DNA from: Paraburkholderia heleia NBRC 101817
GTDB taxonomy: Bacteria > Pseudomonadota > Gammaproteobacteria > Burkholderiales > Burkholderiaceae
Direction of reading: 5' to 3'
NCBI RefSeq assembly: GCF_000739775.1
Contig: NZ_BBJH01000004.1
Coordinates: 1-64,000 of the forward strand
Length of the DNA: 64,000 bases
Shown: positions 45,822 through 57,667 of the stretch, one piece after another
Layout of the letters: each line of letters opens with the position of its first letter
How positions within the stretch are numbered: the stretch's first letter is position 1
Program-made: the position numbers and the translations under genes
Notes under the pieces: model-generated
Told to the model about the DNA's origin: nothing
Databases searched by the model: none
Seen by the model: only the letters and a program-made list of their open reading frames with translations

Positions 45822-47291
45822 TCAATTCTCTTCTTCGAGCCAGCAGGTGCCGTGCTGCGCGAGCATCGCGCTCGAAGCCGCCGGGCCCCATGTGCCGGCC
45901 GCGTACGGCTTGGGCGCGCGGGGCGTTGCCGCCCACTCGTTGAGGATCGGCTCGACCCACGTCCATGCCGCTTCCTGTTCGTCGCGGCGCACGAAGAGGG
46001 CGAGGCGCCCGTTGATCACGTCGAGCAGCAGGCGCTGGTAGGCCTCCATCTGGCCTTCGCGGAAGAACTGGTCGAACGCGAGGTCCAGATGCACGCTCGC
46101 GAGATTCATGCCTTCGCCGGGCTGCTTCGCGAGGCAGTAGAGGCGGATGTTCTCGTTCGGCTGCAGGCGGATCACGAGGCGGTTCGCGCCCGGGCGCAGC
46201 GCCGGCGCGCCGAGCGCCGAATGCGGCACCGGGCGGAAGTTCACGACGATCTCGGCCACGCGGTCGGCAAGGCGCTTGCCGGTGCGCAGGAAGAAGGGCA
46301 CGCCCGCCCAGCGCCAGTTCTCGATCTCCACCTTGAGCGCGACGAAAGTTTCCGTGTGGCTCTCGGGGTTCACGCCATGCTCGGTCGCATAGCCCGGCAC
46401 CGCCTGGCCGCGGATCACGCCCGCATGGTACTGCCCGCGCACGGCGACCTTGCTGATGTCGAGCGGATTGATCGGCTTGAGCGCGCGCAGCACGCGAAGC
46501 TTTTCGTCACGCACCGAATCCGAATCCATCGAATGCGGCGGCTCCATGGCGACGATCGAAAGCAGCTGCAACAGGTGATTTTGCACCATGTCGCGCAGCG
46601 CGCCAGTGTTGTCATAAAAGTCGCCGCGCGCTTCGACGCCCAGTTCCTCGGCAATCGTGATCTGGATGCTCTCGACCCATTCGCGACGCCACAGCGGCTC
46701 GAAGAGCGCGTTGCCGAAACGCAGCGCGAGCAGGTTCTGCACCGGCTCCTTGCCGAGGTAATGGTCGATCCGGTAGATCTGGCCTTCCGCGAAGATCTCG
46801 CCCACCGCGTCGTTGATCGCGTTGGACGACTTGAGGTCGTAGCCGAGCGGCTTTTCCAGCACGATGCGTGAGTTCTCGTTCAGACCCACGGCGGCAAGCG
46901 CGCGGCAGATCGGCACGAACAGCGACGGGCCCGTCGCCAGATAGAACACGCGGATGCCGGGCAGCGACGCGATGCCGTCGCGCAGATGCGTGAAGTCTTC
47001 GGCGCGCGAGAGGTCGAGCTTCACGTAGACGATGCGCTCGAGGAAGCCGGCCCAGGCGTTGTCGTCGAAGCCGCCGTTCTTCTTCACGTGCGGCTTGACG
47101 TGCTCGTCGACCCACTGGATGTACGCGGCGCGATCCTCTTCATGGCGCGCGACACCCACGATCTTGCCGGACTCCGCGAGCATGCCTGAACGGTGCGCTT
47201 CATACAGGGCGGGGAGGATCTTGCGCATCGAGAGGTCGCCGGTGGCGCCGAAGAGCACGAACGTGAAACCTGAATCGATCTGGGTTTGCAT
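45822..47291 (-). CDS. zwf: Glucose-6-phosphate 1-dehydrogenase
   Basis: A 489-residue NADP-dependent enzyme converting glucose 6-phosphate to 6-phosphogluconolactone. FVLFGATGDLSMRKILPALY is the nucleotide-binding motif and RIDHYLGKEPVQNLL the active site with catalytic histidine. Full family length. First gene of the zwf-pgl-glk operon, divergent from the sugar ABC transporter across a 576-base regulatory region. Confidence 0.97.
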   Translation of the reverse strand: MQTQIDSGFTFVLFGATGDLSMRKILPALYEAHRSGMLAESGKIVGVARHEEDRAAYIQWVDEHVKPHVKKNGGFDDNAWAGFLERIVYVKLDLSRAEDFTHLRDGIASLPGIRVFYLATGPSLFVPICRALAAVGLNENSRIVLEKPLGYDLKSSNAINDAVGEIFAEGQIYRIDHYLGKEPVQNLLALRFGNALFEPLWRREWVESIQITIAEELGVEARGDFYDNTGALRDMVQNHLLQLLSIVAMEPPHSMDSDSVRDEKLRVLRALKPINPLDISKVAVRGQYHAGVIRGQAVPGYATEHGVNPESHTETFVALKVEIENWRWAGVPFFLRTGKRLADRVAEIVVNFRPVPHSALGAPALRPGANRLVIRLQPNENIRLYCLAKQPGEGMNLASVHLDLAFDQFFREGQMEAYQRLLLDVINGRLALFVRRDEQEAAWTWVEPILNEWAATPRAPKPYAAGTWGPAASSAMLAQHGTCWLEEEN

Positions 47292-47867
47292 GAGTCTCAG
47301 TCAGAATCCTGGGGGCCGCAGCAGGGTACAACGGGTGCCTGTCTATGTGGGCGATCGGGCGGCCGTAGTCCGATAAAATTTTTTTTGACACTGAATTGTA
47401 GTTTAACTACAATCCAAATCAAGAGGTAACGTTCATTCGATGAAAAAAGCGTGGAGCGCAGCCAGCAAGGCGGTTTGCGCGGTTTCGCGAGTGGACGGAA
47501 TGCCCCCTCATGTTAACGGAGAACAACGCGGGACTCAGCCCGGCTTGCCAGTGAGCCGCGCGCCCGGTTCCCCGGCATGCGGAGGCTTCAAGGCTGCGTG
47601 ACGCAAGCGGCGCCTCGGCCGGCCGGGTGGCCGGTGAAAATCAAAAGAGGAGACAGTCAAGTTGCATTCCGAACCACTCATCTCTTGAGCGTCCTGCGGC
47701 CGGTAACCGGCACGCGGCCCGCGCGCATCTAATGAAAAGCACGCGCGCGCGGCACTCCGGCGCCCGTCCGTCCAGTGTTTTGCCTGTTTTGCCTGTTTGA
47801 CCAACCACCGCACCCTGGTGATCAGGGGCCAATCGTTTTTTGTTCAGGTGTCTGGAGGAGATAAGCA
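47292..47867. other. Divergent control region of zwf operon and sugar ABC operon
   Basis: No gene. It contains the promoter/operator at 47385-47413 and then about 450 bases of leader before the ABC operon, in which I see no known riboswitch. Confidence 0.6.
47385..47413 (+). promoter_or_regulatory. Near-consensus promoter covered by a HexR-like palindrome
   Basis: TTGACA (47385-47390), a 17-base spacer and TACAAT (47408-47413) form a near-consensus sigma-70 promoter reading towards the sugar ABC operon. ATTGTAGTTTAACTACAAT (47395-47413) is a 9-bp-arm palindrome around one central base, covering the spacer and the -10. It matches the HexR-type operator pattern TGTAGTT...AACTACA, so the RpiR half of the nearby glk fusion is the obvious candidate repressor. 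Confidence 0.8.
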
Positions 47868-49115
47868 ATGAAATTCCGCGCGATCATGGGCGCCCTGTGC
47901 GCAGCAGGTCTGTTGGGCGGCGTCGCCACCGCGCAAGCGGCCGAGTCCCTCGAAGTGCTGCACTGGTGGACTTCGGGCGGCGAGTCGAAGGCCGTTGGCG
48001 TGCTCAAGGACGACATGACGAAGCAGGGCTATGTGTGGAAGGACTTCGCGGTCGCCGGTGGCGCGGGTGCGGCGGCCATGACTGCACTGAAGACCCAGGT
48101 GATCTCGGGCAACGCACCGACGGCCGCCCAGATCAAGGGTCCGCTGATCCAGGAATGGGCTGATCAGGGCGTGCTGGTGAACGTCGACTCTGTCGCCGGC
48201 GACTGGAAGGCCAATCTGCCCCCGCAGATCGACAAGATCATGCACGCCGACGGCCACTACGTTGCCGCGCCGTTCTCGGTGCACCGTGTGAACTGGGTGT
48301 GGATCAACAAGGCAGCGCTCGACAAGGTGGGCGGCAAGGTGCCGACCACGTGGCCGGAATTCTTCGCGCTGGCCGACAAGATGAAGGCCGCGGGCATCCA
48401 GCCGGTCGCCGCCGGCGGCCAGCCGTGGCAGGACCTGACGCTGTGGGAAGACGTGGTCCTCTCGCAGGGCGCGGACTTCTACAAGAAGGCGCTCGTCGAT
48501 CTCGACCAGAAGACCCTCACGTCGCAGCAGATGGTCGGCGTGTTCGACACGGTCCGCAAGATCGAGTCGTACATGGATAACGGCCGCACGGGCCGCGACT
48601 GGAACCTCGCCACGGCCATGGTCATCAACGGCAAGGCCGGCATGCAGTTCATGGGCGACTGGGCCAAGGGCGAGTTCGCGAACGCGAACAAGCAGCCGGA
48701 TACCGACTATGTTTGCGCAGCCGTGCCCGGCACGGCGAAGGCCTACACTTTCAACGTCGACTCGTTCGTGTTCTTCCAGCAGAAGGGCCAGAAGGCGGCC
48801 ACGCCGGGCCAGCTCGCGCTCGCGAAGACGATCATGAGCCCGGCCTTCCAGGAGCAGTTCAGCCTGTACAAGGGTTCGATTCCGGTTCGTCTCGGCGTGG
48901 ACATGAGCAAGTTCGACGCGTGCGCGAAGAAGTCGTACGCGGATGAGCAGACCGCGATCAAGGCCGGCGGCTATGTGCCGTCGCTCGCTCATGGTATGGC
49001 TCAGCCGGACGCAACGGCCGGTGCGATCACCGACGTCGTGACGAAGTTCATGAACTCGAACCAGGATTCGAAGAGCGCGGTGGAAGCGCTCGCGAAGGCT
49101 GCGAAGACGAAGTGA
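47868..49115 (+). CDS. Sugar ABC transporter substrate-binding protein
   Basis: A 415-residue periplasmic protein with signal peptide KFRAIMGALCAAGLLGGVATAQA and mature start AESLEVLHWWTSGGESKAVGVL, typical of glucose- or mannose-binding family 1 proteins. The WWTSGGE motif and the context beside glk, pgl and zwf suggest glucose. First gene of a four-gene operon; the ribosome site GGAGGAG is strong. Confidence 0.93.
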   Translation: MKFRAIMGALCAAGLLGGVATAQAAESLEVLHWWTSGGESKAVGVLKDDMTKQGYVWKDFAVAGGAGAAAMTALKTQVISGNAPTAAQIKGPLIQEWADQGVLVNVDSVAGDWKANLPPQIDKIMHADGHYVAAPFSVHRVNWVWINKAALDKVGGKVPTTWPEFFALADKMKAAGIQPVAAGGQPWQDLTLWEDVVLSQGADFYKKALVDLDQKTLTSQQMVGVFDTVRKIESYMDNGRTGRDWNLATAMVINGKAGMQFMGDWAKGEFANANKQPDTDYVCAAVPGTAKAYTFNVDSFVFFQQKGQKAATPGQLALAKTIMSPAFQEQFSLYKGSIPVRLGVDMSKFDACAKKSYADEQTAIKAGGYVPSLAHGMAQPDATAGAITDVVTKFMNSNQDSKSAVEALAKAAKTK

Positions 49116-49244
49116 GCGTAGCGTAGCAGGTTAGTGCTGTAAGACGGGGGGCGCCATACGTGGCGCGCCCCGGGCATGACGGTTCGCCCTCTGAACCCCA
49201 TCATCGTGCGAAAGCTGTTTTCGCACCGTACCAGGAGTTGCGCA

Positions 49245-50186
49245 GTGACTGCTTCTCTTAGCGGCAACGGCAAGGCGGCCACGCCTGCTACCCGCCGCGC
49301 GTCGCCCATGGCGGCGCTCGCAGACCGCTGGATCCCGAAGCTGGTGCTTTCGCCCAGCATTCTGATCAGCCTCGTATTCGTCTACGGCTTCATTCTCATT
49401 ACCGGCTATCTGTCGCTCTCGAACTCGCGGCTGATGCCGCGCTATGAGTTCGCGGGTCTCGACCGCTATCGCGAGCTGTTCTCCAACGACGTCTGGTGGA
49501 CGTCGGCGCAGAACCTCGGATGGTTCGGCATCCCGTTCATCGCGATCTGCGTGGGGCTCGGGCTGTTCCTCGCGATCCTGCTCGACCAGCAGATTCGTCA
49601 GGAAGGCGCATTGCGCGCGGTGTTCCTCTATCCGATGGCGCTCTCGTACATCGTGACGGGCACGGCATGGCAGTGGATCTTCAATCCGGACCTCGGCATT
49701 CAGCAGGTGATGCACAGCATCGGCTGGACGAGCTTCCAGATCGACTGGCTCAACGACCCGGACAAGGCCATTTTCTGTATCGTGGTCGCCGCCGTGTGGC
49801 AGTCCACGGGCTTTTGCATGGCGCTGTTCCTGGCCGGCCTGCGCGGTGTCGATAGCGAGATCTTCAAGGCGGCCCAGGTGGACGGGGCGACGCTGCCCAC
49901 GATCTACCGCAAGATCGTGATTCCGAGCATGCGTCCGGTGTTCTTCTCCGTGCTGCTGATCCTGTGCCACATCACGATCAAGACGTTCGACCTCGTCGTC
50001 GCGCTCACCGCGGGCGGCCCGGGTACGTCGTCGTCGCTGCCGGCCATCTTCATGTACACGTTTTCGTTCAACCGCGGGCAGCTCGGCGTCGGCGCAGCTT
50101 CGTCGATGATGATGCTCGCCACTGTCGTGGCCGTGCTCGTGCCGCTCATGTATCTGGAATCGAGGAGCACGCGCAATGCAGCCTAA
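49245..50186 (+). CDS. Sugar ABC transporter permease (MalF-like)
   Basis: A 313-residue membrane protein with about six helices. The EAA loop for contact with the ATPase reads EIFKAAQVDGATLPTIYRKI. GTG at 49245 is chosen because AGGAG is seven bases upstream; the frame is open to 49176. Its end overlaps the next permease gene by 11 bases. Confidence 0.92.
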   Translation: MTASLSGNGKAATPATRRASPMAALADRWIPKLVLSPSILISLVFVYGFILITGYLSLSNSRLMPRYEFAGLDRYRELFSNDVWWTSAQNLGWFGIPFIAICVGLGLFLAILLDQQIRQEGALRAVFLYPMALSYIVTGTAWQWIFNPDLGIQQVMHSIGWTSFQIDWLNDPDKAIFCIVVAAVWQSTGFCMALFLAGLRGVDSEIFKAAQVDGATLPTIYRKIVIPSMRPVFFSVLLILCHITIKTFDLVVALTAGGPGTSSSLPAIFMYTFSFNRGQLGVGAASSMMMLATVVAVLVPLMYLESRSTRNAA

Positions 50187-51033
50187 GATGAACGTGAGCC
50201 GCGTGGTCATCTATGCGGCGCTGATCCTGTTCGCGTTGTACTTCCTGTTCCCGCTCTACGTGATGCTGTCGACTTCGTTCAAGTCGCTCGACCAGATTCA
50301 CACGGGCACCATGCTCTCGCTGCCGACGAGCCCGACCTTCGCGCCGTGGATCAAGGCGTGGAGCCAGGCATGTACCGGCGTGCGCTGTGACGGCATGCAG
50401 CCGTTCTTCATGAACTCGGTGAAGATGGTGATTCCGGCCGTGCTGATCTCGTCGATCATCGGCGCGTTCAACGGTTACGTGCTCACGCACTGGCGCTTTC
50501 GCGGCGCGGACGCGCTCTTCACGATGCTGCTGGTGGGCTGCTTCATCCCGTTCCAGGCCATCCTGCTGCCGATGGCGCGTCTCGAAGGCTTCCTCGGCCT
50601 GTCGAACACGATTGGCGGCCTGGTGCTGGTGCACGTCGTGTACGGCATTGCGTTCACCACGATGTTCTTCCGCAACTTCTACGTGAGCGTGCCCGCTGAA
50701 CTCGTCAAGGCCGCGCGCATCGACGGCGCCGGTTTCTTCATGATCTTCACGCGCATCATGCTGCCGATCTCGCTGCCCATCTTCATGGTGTGCCTGATCT
50801 GGCAATTCACGCAGATCTGGAATGACTTCCTGTTCGGTATCGTGTTTTCGGGCGTCGATTCGATGCCGATCACGGTGGCGCTGAACAATCTCGTGAACAC
50901 GTCCACGGGCGTGAAGGAATACAACGTCGACATGGCCGGCGCGATCATCGCCGCGCTGCCCACGCTGCTCGTCTACGTGATCGCCGGCCGCTACTTCGTG
51001 CGCGGCCTCACGGCGGGCGCGGTGAAGGGTTAA
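50176..51033 (+). CDS. Sugar ABC transporter permease (MalG-like)
   Basis: A 285-residue second permease. VIYAALILFALYFLFPLYVMLSTSF is the first helix, and ELVKAARIDGAGFFMIFTRIMLP the EAA loop. It pairs with the previous permease in the membrane and with the ATPase encoded next. Confidence 0.93.
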   Translation: MQPKMNVSRVVIYAALILFALYFLFPLYVMLSTSFKSLDQIHTGTMLSLPTSPTFAPWIKAWSQACTGVRCDGMQPFFMNSVKMVIPAVLISSIIGAFNGYVLTHWRFRGADALFTMLLVGCFIPFQAILLPMARLEGFLGLSNTIGGLVLVHVVYGIAFTTMFFRNFYVSVPAELVKAARIDGAGFFMIFTRIMLPISLPIFMVCLIWQFTQIWNDFLFGIVFSGVDSMPITVALNNLVNTSTGVKEYNVDMAGAIIAALPTLLVYVIAGRYFVRGLTAGAVKG

Positions 51034-51065
51034 ACCCGCATTCGATTAAAAGGATTCATAGCATC

Positions 51066-52184
51066 ATGGCAAGCCTTTCCATTCGCGACGTCTACAAGAC
51101 CTACCCGAACGGGGTCCCCGTCCTCAAGGGCGTGAACATCGATATCGAAGACGGCCAGTTCCTGATTCTGGTCGGCGGCTCGGGTTGCGGCAAGTCGACG
51201 CTGCTCAACATGATCGCGGGTCTCGAAACCGTGACCAAGGGCGAGATCTGCATGGACGGCAAGGTGGTGAATAACCTCTCGCCGAAGGACCGCGATATCG
51301 CAATGGTGTTCCAGTCGTACGCGCTCTATCCGTCCATGACGGTGCGCGAGAACATCTCGTTCGGCCTGAACATCCGCAAGGTGCCGAAGGCCGAGCAAGC
51401 GCAGATCGTTGACCGCGTGTCGAGCATGCTGCAGATCCAGCACCTGCTCGACCGCAAGCCCGGCCAGCTCTCGGGCGGCCAGCGCCAGCGCGTGGCGATG
51501 GGCCGCGCGCTCGCACGCGATCCGATCATGTTCCTGTTCGACGAGCCGCTCTCGAACCTCGACGCGAAGCTGCGCATCGAAATGCGCTCGGAAATCAAGC
51601 TGCTGCATCAGCGCGTGGGCAAGACGATCGTCTACGTGACGCACGACCAGATCGAAGCGATGACGCTCGGCGACCGCATCGCGGTGATGAAGGACGGCAT
51701 CGTGCAGCAGTTCGGCGCGCCGCAGGACATCTATGACTCGCCGTCGAACCTCTTCGTGGCGGGCTTCATTGGCGCGCCGCCGATGAACTTCATCAACGGC
51801 AAGCTGGTGGAGCAGGGTTCGGGCATCGGTATCGAACTCGACACGGGTGTGGCGCGCAGCGTGCTGAACCTGCCGTTCGAAGCGAACAAGCTGCGCGGCC
51901 AGATCGGCCAGGAAGTGGTGCTGGGCCTGCGCCCGGAGCGCATCACCGACGCGCGCAGCTCGCACGACGGCCACGGCCACGAGCTGCAGCGTCACTCGGT
52001 GAAGGTCGACGTGATCGAGCCGACCGGTCCGGACACGCTCGTGTTCGCGCAGGTGAACGGCAAGCGCATCGTGAGCCGCGTGCACCCGGGTGCGAACCCG
52101 CAGCCGCTCAACAACATGGAACTGCTGTTCGACGTGTCGAAGGCCGTGTTGTTCGACCCGAAGACGGAAGAGCGCCTCGCCTGA
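51066..52184 (+). CDS. Sugar ABC transporter ATPase (UgpC/MsmK-like)
   Basis: A 372-residue CUT1-type ATPase. Walker A GGSGCGKSTLLNMIAGLE, signature LSGGQRQRVAMGRALARDP, Walker B MFLFDEPLSNLDAKLR, and a C-terminal TOBE/regulatory domain with GLRPERITDAR. Hydrolyses ATP to drive uptake through the two permeases. Ends at a very strong terminator. Confidence 0.94.
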   Translation: MASLSIRDVYKTYPNGVPVLKGVNIDIEDGQFLILVGGSGCGKSTLLNMIAGLETVTKGEICMDGKVVNNLSPKDRDIAMVFQSYALYPSMTVRENISFGLNIRKVPKAEQAQIVDRVSSMLQIQHLLDRKPGQLSGGQRQRVAMGRALARDPIMFLFDEPLSNLDAKLRIEMRSEIKLLHQRVGKTIVYVTHDQIEAMTLGDRIAVMKDGIVQQFGAPQDIYDSPSNLFVAGFIGAPPMNFINGKLVEQGSGIGIELDTGVARSVLNLPFEANKLRGQIGQEVVLGLRPERITDARSSHDGHGHELQRHSVKVDVIEPTGPDTLVFAQVNGKRIVSRVHPGANPQPLNNMELLFDVSKAVLFDPKTEERLA

Positions 52185-52211
52185 TCGCCGCGCGCCGGTT
52201 TGCCCGGCGCA

Positions 52212-52258
52212 ATGACAAAACCCCGTTTGCTGCGCACGCAGCAACGGGGTTTTGTCAT
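52212..52258. terminator. Strong terminator behind the sugar ABC operon
   Basis: A long nearly perfect stem: ATGACAAAACCCCGTT...TGCTGCG pairs with CGCAGCA...ACGGGGTTTTGTCAT. The arms include A- and T-runs, so it works in both directions and also ends the Smr gene transcript. Confidence 0.85.
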
Positions 52259-52283
52259 ATCGACACGCCGATGCGCGGTTCGG

Positions 52284-53060
52284 TCAGGGCGCGTGCGAAT
52301 GATGCTGTCCGTGCCCGACCGGGTGCGGCTGCAACAGCACGAGCACAGCGCCCGCGCCGCCGTCGTGCGGCCGCGCCTGGCAGAACGCGATGACTTCTTC
52401 CTTCTGAACGAGCCACGCGCGCACCTTGCCCTTGAGCACCGGCTCCTTGCCGACGGAACCGAGGCCCTTGCCGTGGATCACGCGCACGCAGCGCAGCCCG
52501 CGCTTGCCCGCTTCACGAATGAAGTTCTGCAGGGCCTCGCGCGCTTCCTCGCGGCGCATGCCATGCAGGTCGAGTTGCGCCTGCACGATCCACGTGCCGC
52601 GCCGCAGCTTCTTGACGACCTCCTCGCTCACGCCGGGGCGGTGGTAGTAGAGCGAGTCGTCGGTGTCGAGAAACGCTTCCGGGTCGAATTCGTCGGAGAT
52701 CGCTTCGTGCAGCACGGCCTGCTCGTCGAGCCGCGTTTGCAGCGGCAGCGGCACGGGTGCCGCGCGGCGCGGCTGCGCGCGAACGGGCTGCCTGAGCGGC
52801 GCGACCTGGCCGATCTCGCGGCGAAACAGGTCGCTGTCGGCGGCGGCTTCGACGCGCGCCGCCTGTGCAGCCGCGCGTTCGCGCTCGCGCTGGCGGGTTT
52901 GCACCTTGAGCGCGTCGCGCAGGCTGCCGAGGCCGGCGAAGCCAGAAGCCGTCTTGCCGGCCGCGGCTTCCTCCGCTGCCGGAACCGGCGTGGGCTCAGG
53001 AGCAGGGCGAGCCGTGGCGGGGCGCCTGGGCTCGCCCGGGTGGGGCACGTTCTTGGGCAT
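52284..53060 (-). CDS. Smr-domain protein
   Basis: A 258-residue protein. The N-terminal half is proline/alanine- and arginine-rich and charged. The C-terminal Smr domain (about 155-245) has LDLHGMRREEAREALQNFI and RVIHGKGLGSVG, the LDLHG and HGKG motifs of Smr nucleases. Smr domains nick branched DNA or cut stalled mRNA; which applies is unknown. 36 bases behind trxB. Confidence 0.88.
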   Translation of the reverse strand: MPKNVPHPGEPRRPATARPAPEPTPVPAAEEAAAGKTASGFAGLGSLRDALKVQTRQRERERAAAQAARVEAAADSDLFRREIGQVAPLRQPVRAQPRRAAPVPLPLQTRLDEQAVLHEAISDEFDPEAFLDTDDSLYYHRPGVSEEVVKKLRRGTWIVQAQLDLHGMRREEAREALQNFIREAGKRGLRCVRVIHGKGLGSVGKEPVLKGKVRAWLVQKEEVIAFCQARPHDGGAGAVLVLLQPHPVGHGQHHSHAP

Positions 53061-53096
53061 GGCGAAGGACGCTGGGTGAGTTGGCGCCCGTCCGGC

Positions 53097-54462
<1,366 letters not shown>

Positions 54463-56784
54463 ATGGCCAAAGCTCCCTATTCCGCGCAGGCGCAGGCATT
54501 GCCTCACCGCATGTCGCGCCTTTTCACCGAAATTCGCTGGATCCTGCAGGTCGCGCTAGGCGTGTTCCTGCTGATGGCGCTCATCAGCTACAGCCGCCAT
54601 GACCCGAGCTGGACGCACGCGGCCCAGGTCGACCACATCTCGAACTGGGCGGGGCGCGTCGGCGCGCGCGTCTCGGACATCCTGCTGCTGCTGTTCGGGC
54701 TTTCGGCCTACTGGTGGATCGTGCTGCTCGCCCGCCTCATCTCGGCGAACTACCAGCGCATCACGCACCACGAAGCGGTTGCCGACGATGACGAAGACAA
54801 GCCGCGCGACATCAGCTGGGTCGCCGAAGCCTTGTCGTTCGTGCTCGTCATGCTGTCGAGCTGCGGCATCGAAGCGCTGCGCATGTGGTCGCTCAAGGTG
54901 CAGTTGCCCCAGGCGCCCGGCGGCGTGGTGGGCGGCGCGGTTGCGCGCGGCGTTTCGCACGCGCTCGGCTTCACGGGCGGCACGCTCGCGCTCCTGCTCG
55001 CGCTCGCCATCGGTCTTTCGCTTTATTTCCGCTTTTCGTGGCTCTCGGTCGCCGAAAAGGTCGGCGAATCCATCATCAGCGCCGTAACCATGGCGAGGCT
55101 GCGCCGCGAGGCGGGCCGCGACCGCAAGCTCGGCGAAGCGGCGGCCGTGAAGCGCGAAGGCAAGGTCGAGCGCGGCCGCGTGAAGATCGAGGAACACGAG
55201 CCGGTGACGATCGTGCCGCCGGTGGTCACGCCGCAGCGCTCCGAGCGCGTGGAGAAAGAGCGCCAGGTGCCGCTCTTCAAGGACCTGCCGGGCGACTCCA
55301 CGCTGCCGGCGATCTCGCTGCTCGACCCGGCGGCGGCCACCCAGGAAACCATCTCCGACGACACGCTCGAATTCACCTCGCGCCTGATCGAGAAGAAGCT
55401 CAAGGACTTCGGCGTGGACGTGGCCGTGGTGGCCGCGTATCCGGGCCCGGTCGTCACGCGCTACGAGATCGAACCGGCCACGGGCGTGAAGGGCAGCCAG
55501 ATCGTGAACCTCGCGAAGGACCTTGCGCGTTCGCTCTCGCTCGTCTCGATCCGCGTGGTGGAAACGATTCCGGGCAAGAATTTCATGGCGCTGGAACTGC
55601 CGAACCAGCGCCGCCAGACCGTGCGTCTTTCGGAAATCCTCGGCTCGGCGGTTTATGCCGATGCGCCTTCGGCGCTCACCATGGGCCTTGGCAAGGACAT
55701 CGGCGGCAAGCCGGTTTGCGCCGATCTCGCGAAGATGCCCCACCTGCTCGTGGCCGGCACGACCGGCTCGGGCAAGTCGGTGGGGATCAACGCGATGATC
55801 CTGTCGCTCCTCTACAAGGCGAGCGCCGAGCAGGTCCGCATGATCCTGATCGACCCGAAGATGCTCGAAATGAGCGTCTACGAGGGCATTCCGCATCTGC
55901 TCTGCCCGGTCGTGACCGACATGCGCCAGGCCGGCAACGCGCTGAACTGGACCGTGGCCGAGATGGAGCGCCGCTACAAGCTCATGAGCAAGCTGGGCGT
56001 GCGCAATCTCGCGGGCTACAACAACAAGATCGATGAGGCGAACAAGCGCGAGGAGAAGATCCCGAACCCGTTCAGCCTCACGCCGGACGATCCGGAGCCG
56101 TGCCAAAAGCTGCCGCATATCGTGGTCGTGATCGACGAACTCGCCGACCTCATGATGGTGGTCGGCAAGAAGGTCGAGGAGCTGATCGCGCGTATCGCAC
56201 AGAAGGCGCGCGCGGCCGGCATCCACCTGATTCTCGCGACCCAGCGGCCTTCGGTGGACGTCATCACCGGCCTCATCAAGGCCAACGTGCCGACGCGCAT
56301 CGCGTTCCAGGTCTCCTCGAAGATCGACTCGCGCACGATTCTCGACCAGATGGGCGCCGAGTCGCTGCTCGGCATGGGCGACATGCTCTACCTGCCGCCG
56401 GGCACCGGTCTGCCCGTGCGCGTGCACGGCGCGTTCGTGGCCGACGACGAGGTGCACCGCGTCGTCGAGAAGCTCAAGGAGCAGGGCGAGCCGAACTATA
56501 TCGAAGGCATTCTCGAAGGCGGGGTGGGCGGCGAGGGCGACGAGGGCACCGCTGCGGGAACCAGCGGCACCGGCGACGAGTCCGATCCGCTGTACGACCA
56601 GGCCGTCGAAGTGGTCATCAAGAATCGCCGCGCGTCGATTTCGCTCGTGCAGCGGCACTTGCGCATCGGCTACAACCGCGCGGCGCGGCTGCTCGAACAG
56701 ATGGAGCAGTCCGGGCTCGTTTCGGCGATGTCGTCGAGCGGCAACCGCGAGATCCTCGTGCCCAACCGCGGCGACGCCGAATAA
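54463..56784 (+). CDS. ftsK: DNA translocase FtsK
   Basis: A 773-residue FtsK. Four membrane helices lie in the first 190 residues; then a short linker, the alpha-beta RecA-like motor with Walker [18 protein letters not shown] and Walker [20 protein letters not shown], and the gamma winged helix ([20 protein letters not shown]...[15 protein letters not shown]) that reads KOPS sequences. It links division-site assembly to chromosome-dimer resolution. The linker is much shorter than in E. coli. MAKAPYSAQ at 54463 fits family N-termini. Confidence 0.95.
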   Translation: MAKAPYSAQAQALPHRMSRLFTEIRWILQVALGVFLLMALISYSRHDPSWTHAAQVDHISNWAGRVGARVSDILLLLFGLSAYWWIVLLARLISANYQRITHHEAVADDDEDKPRDISWVAEALSFVLVMLSSCGIEALRMWSLKVQLPQAPGGVVGGAVARGVSHALGFTGGTLALLLALAIGLSLYFRFSWLSVAEKVGESIISAVTMARLRREAGRDRKLGEAAAVKREGKVERGRVKIEEHEPVTIVPPVVTPQRSERVEKERQVPLFKDLPGDSTLPAISLLDPAAATQETISDDTLEFTSRLIEKKLKDFGVDVAVVAAYPGPVVTRYEIEPATGVKGSQIVNLAKDLARSLSLVSIRVVETIPGKNFMALELPNQRRQTVRLSEILGSAVYADAPSALTMGLGKDIGGKPVCADLAKMPHLLVAGTTGSGKSVGINAMILSLLYKASAEQVRMILIDPKMLEMSVYEGIPHLLCPVVTDMRQAGNALNWTVAEMERRYKLMSKLGVRNLAGYNNKIDEANKREEKIPNPFSLTPDDPEPCQKLPHIVVVIDELADLMMVVGKKVEELIARIAQKARAAGIHLILATQRPSVDVITGLIKANVPTRIAFQVSSKIDSRTILDQMGAESLLGMGDMLYLPPGTGLPVRVHGAFVADDEVHRVVEKLKEQGEPNYIEGILEGGVGGEGDEGTAAGTSGTGDESDPLYDQAVEVVIKNRRASISLVQRHLRIGYNRAARLLEQMEQSGLVSAMSSSGNREILVPNRGDAE

Positions 56785-56883
56785 GCCACGCTGGCCGCCG
56801 CTCTTTGCAGCGGCTCAGGTAACGGCGCGGCAACGGCTCCCGGCAACCCGGCGGCCAAAGAAACACCTCTTGGAGAACGATAG

Positions 56884-57591
56884 ATGCAGTATCCGGCTGG
56901 ACTTCCGACCCGCTTTGCGCGCACCGCGCGCCGCGCCCTCTTCGTTGCGCTCGGCGCGTCGGTCCTGATGGTCTCGCAGGCGTATGCGAGCGGCACCGAT
57001 CAACTGAAGCAGTTCGTCTCGCAGGTGCATTCCGCGCGCGGCAGTTTCGTTCAGCGGGAACTCAAGGCGCCCTCGGGCGCGAAGAACGCCAGCGACGCCA
57101 TTGCCACGGCCACGCTGAACGCCAGGACGTCGAGCGGCACATTCGTGTTCGCGCGGCCCGGCAAGTTCATCTGGTCGTATGAGAAGCCATATCAGCAGGT
57201 GCTGCAGTCGGACGGCGACAACCTCTACGTCTACGACAAGGACCTTAACCAGGTGACCGAGCGCAAGCTCGGCGGCGCACTCGGCGCGAGCCCGGCGGCG
57301 ATCCTGTTCGGCAGCAACGATCTCGACAAGAACTTCACGCTCTCCGACGCGGGCGTGAAGAACGGCATCGACTGGCTGGAGCTGGTTCCGAAGTCGAAGG
57401 ACACGCAGTTCAAGAGCGTGGGCATCGGCTTTCGCGACGGGAACCTCGAAGCCATGGAACTGCACGACGTGTTCGGCAACGTGACGCTGCTCACGTTCTC
57501 CAACATCGAGAAGAACCCTTCGCTGCCGGCTTCGACCTTCAAGTTCGTGCGGCCGCAGGGCGCCGATCTGATCACGGGCGGCGCGAATTAA
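56884..57591 (+). CDS. lolA: Outer-membrane lipoprotein carrier protein LolA
   Basis: A 235-residue periplasmic chaperone that ferries lipoproteins from LolCDE to LolB. The signal peptide ends around [27 protein letters not shown] and [20 protein letters not shown] are the LolA signatures. It lies 99 bases behind ftsK, the widespread ftsK-lolA order. Confidence 0.95.
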   Translation: MQYPAGLPTRFARTARRALFVALGASVLMVSQAYASGTDQLKQFVSQVHSARGSFVQRELKAPSGAKNASDAIATATLNARTSSGTFVFARPGKFIWSYEKPYQQVLQSDGDNLYVYDKDLNQVTERKLGGALGASPAAILFGSNDLDKNFTLSDAGVKNGIDWLELVPKSKDTQFKSVGIGFRDGNLEAMELHDVFGNVTLLTFSNIEKNPSLPASTFKFVRPQGADLITGGAN

Positions 57592-57618
57592 AGCGGTTCA
57601 CTCGCGCTCCACGTAAGA

Positions 57619-57652
57619 ACGGGCGGCTCCTTATGCGGGCCGCCCGTTTTTT
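57619..57652 (+). terminator. Terminator behind lolA
   Basis: ACGGGCGGC pairs with GCCGCCCGT and is followed by TTTTT. Confidence 0.85.
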
Positions 57653-57667
57653 ATACGCCGTCGATTC

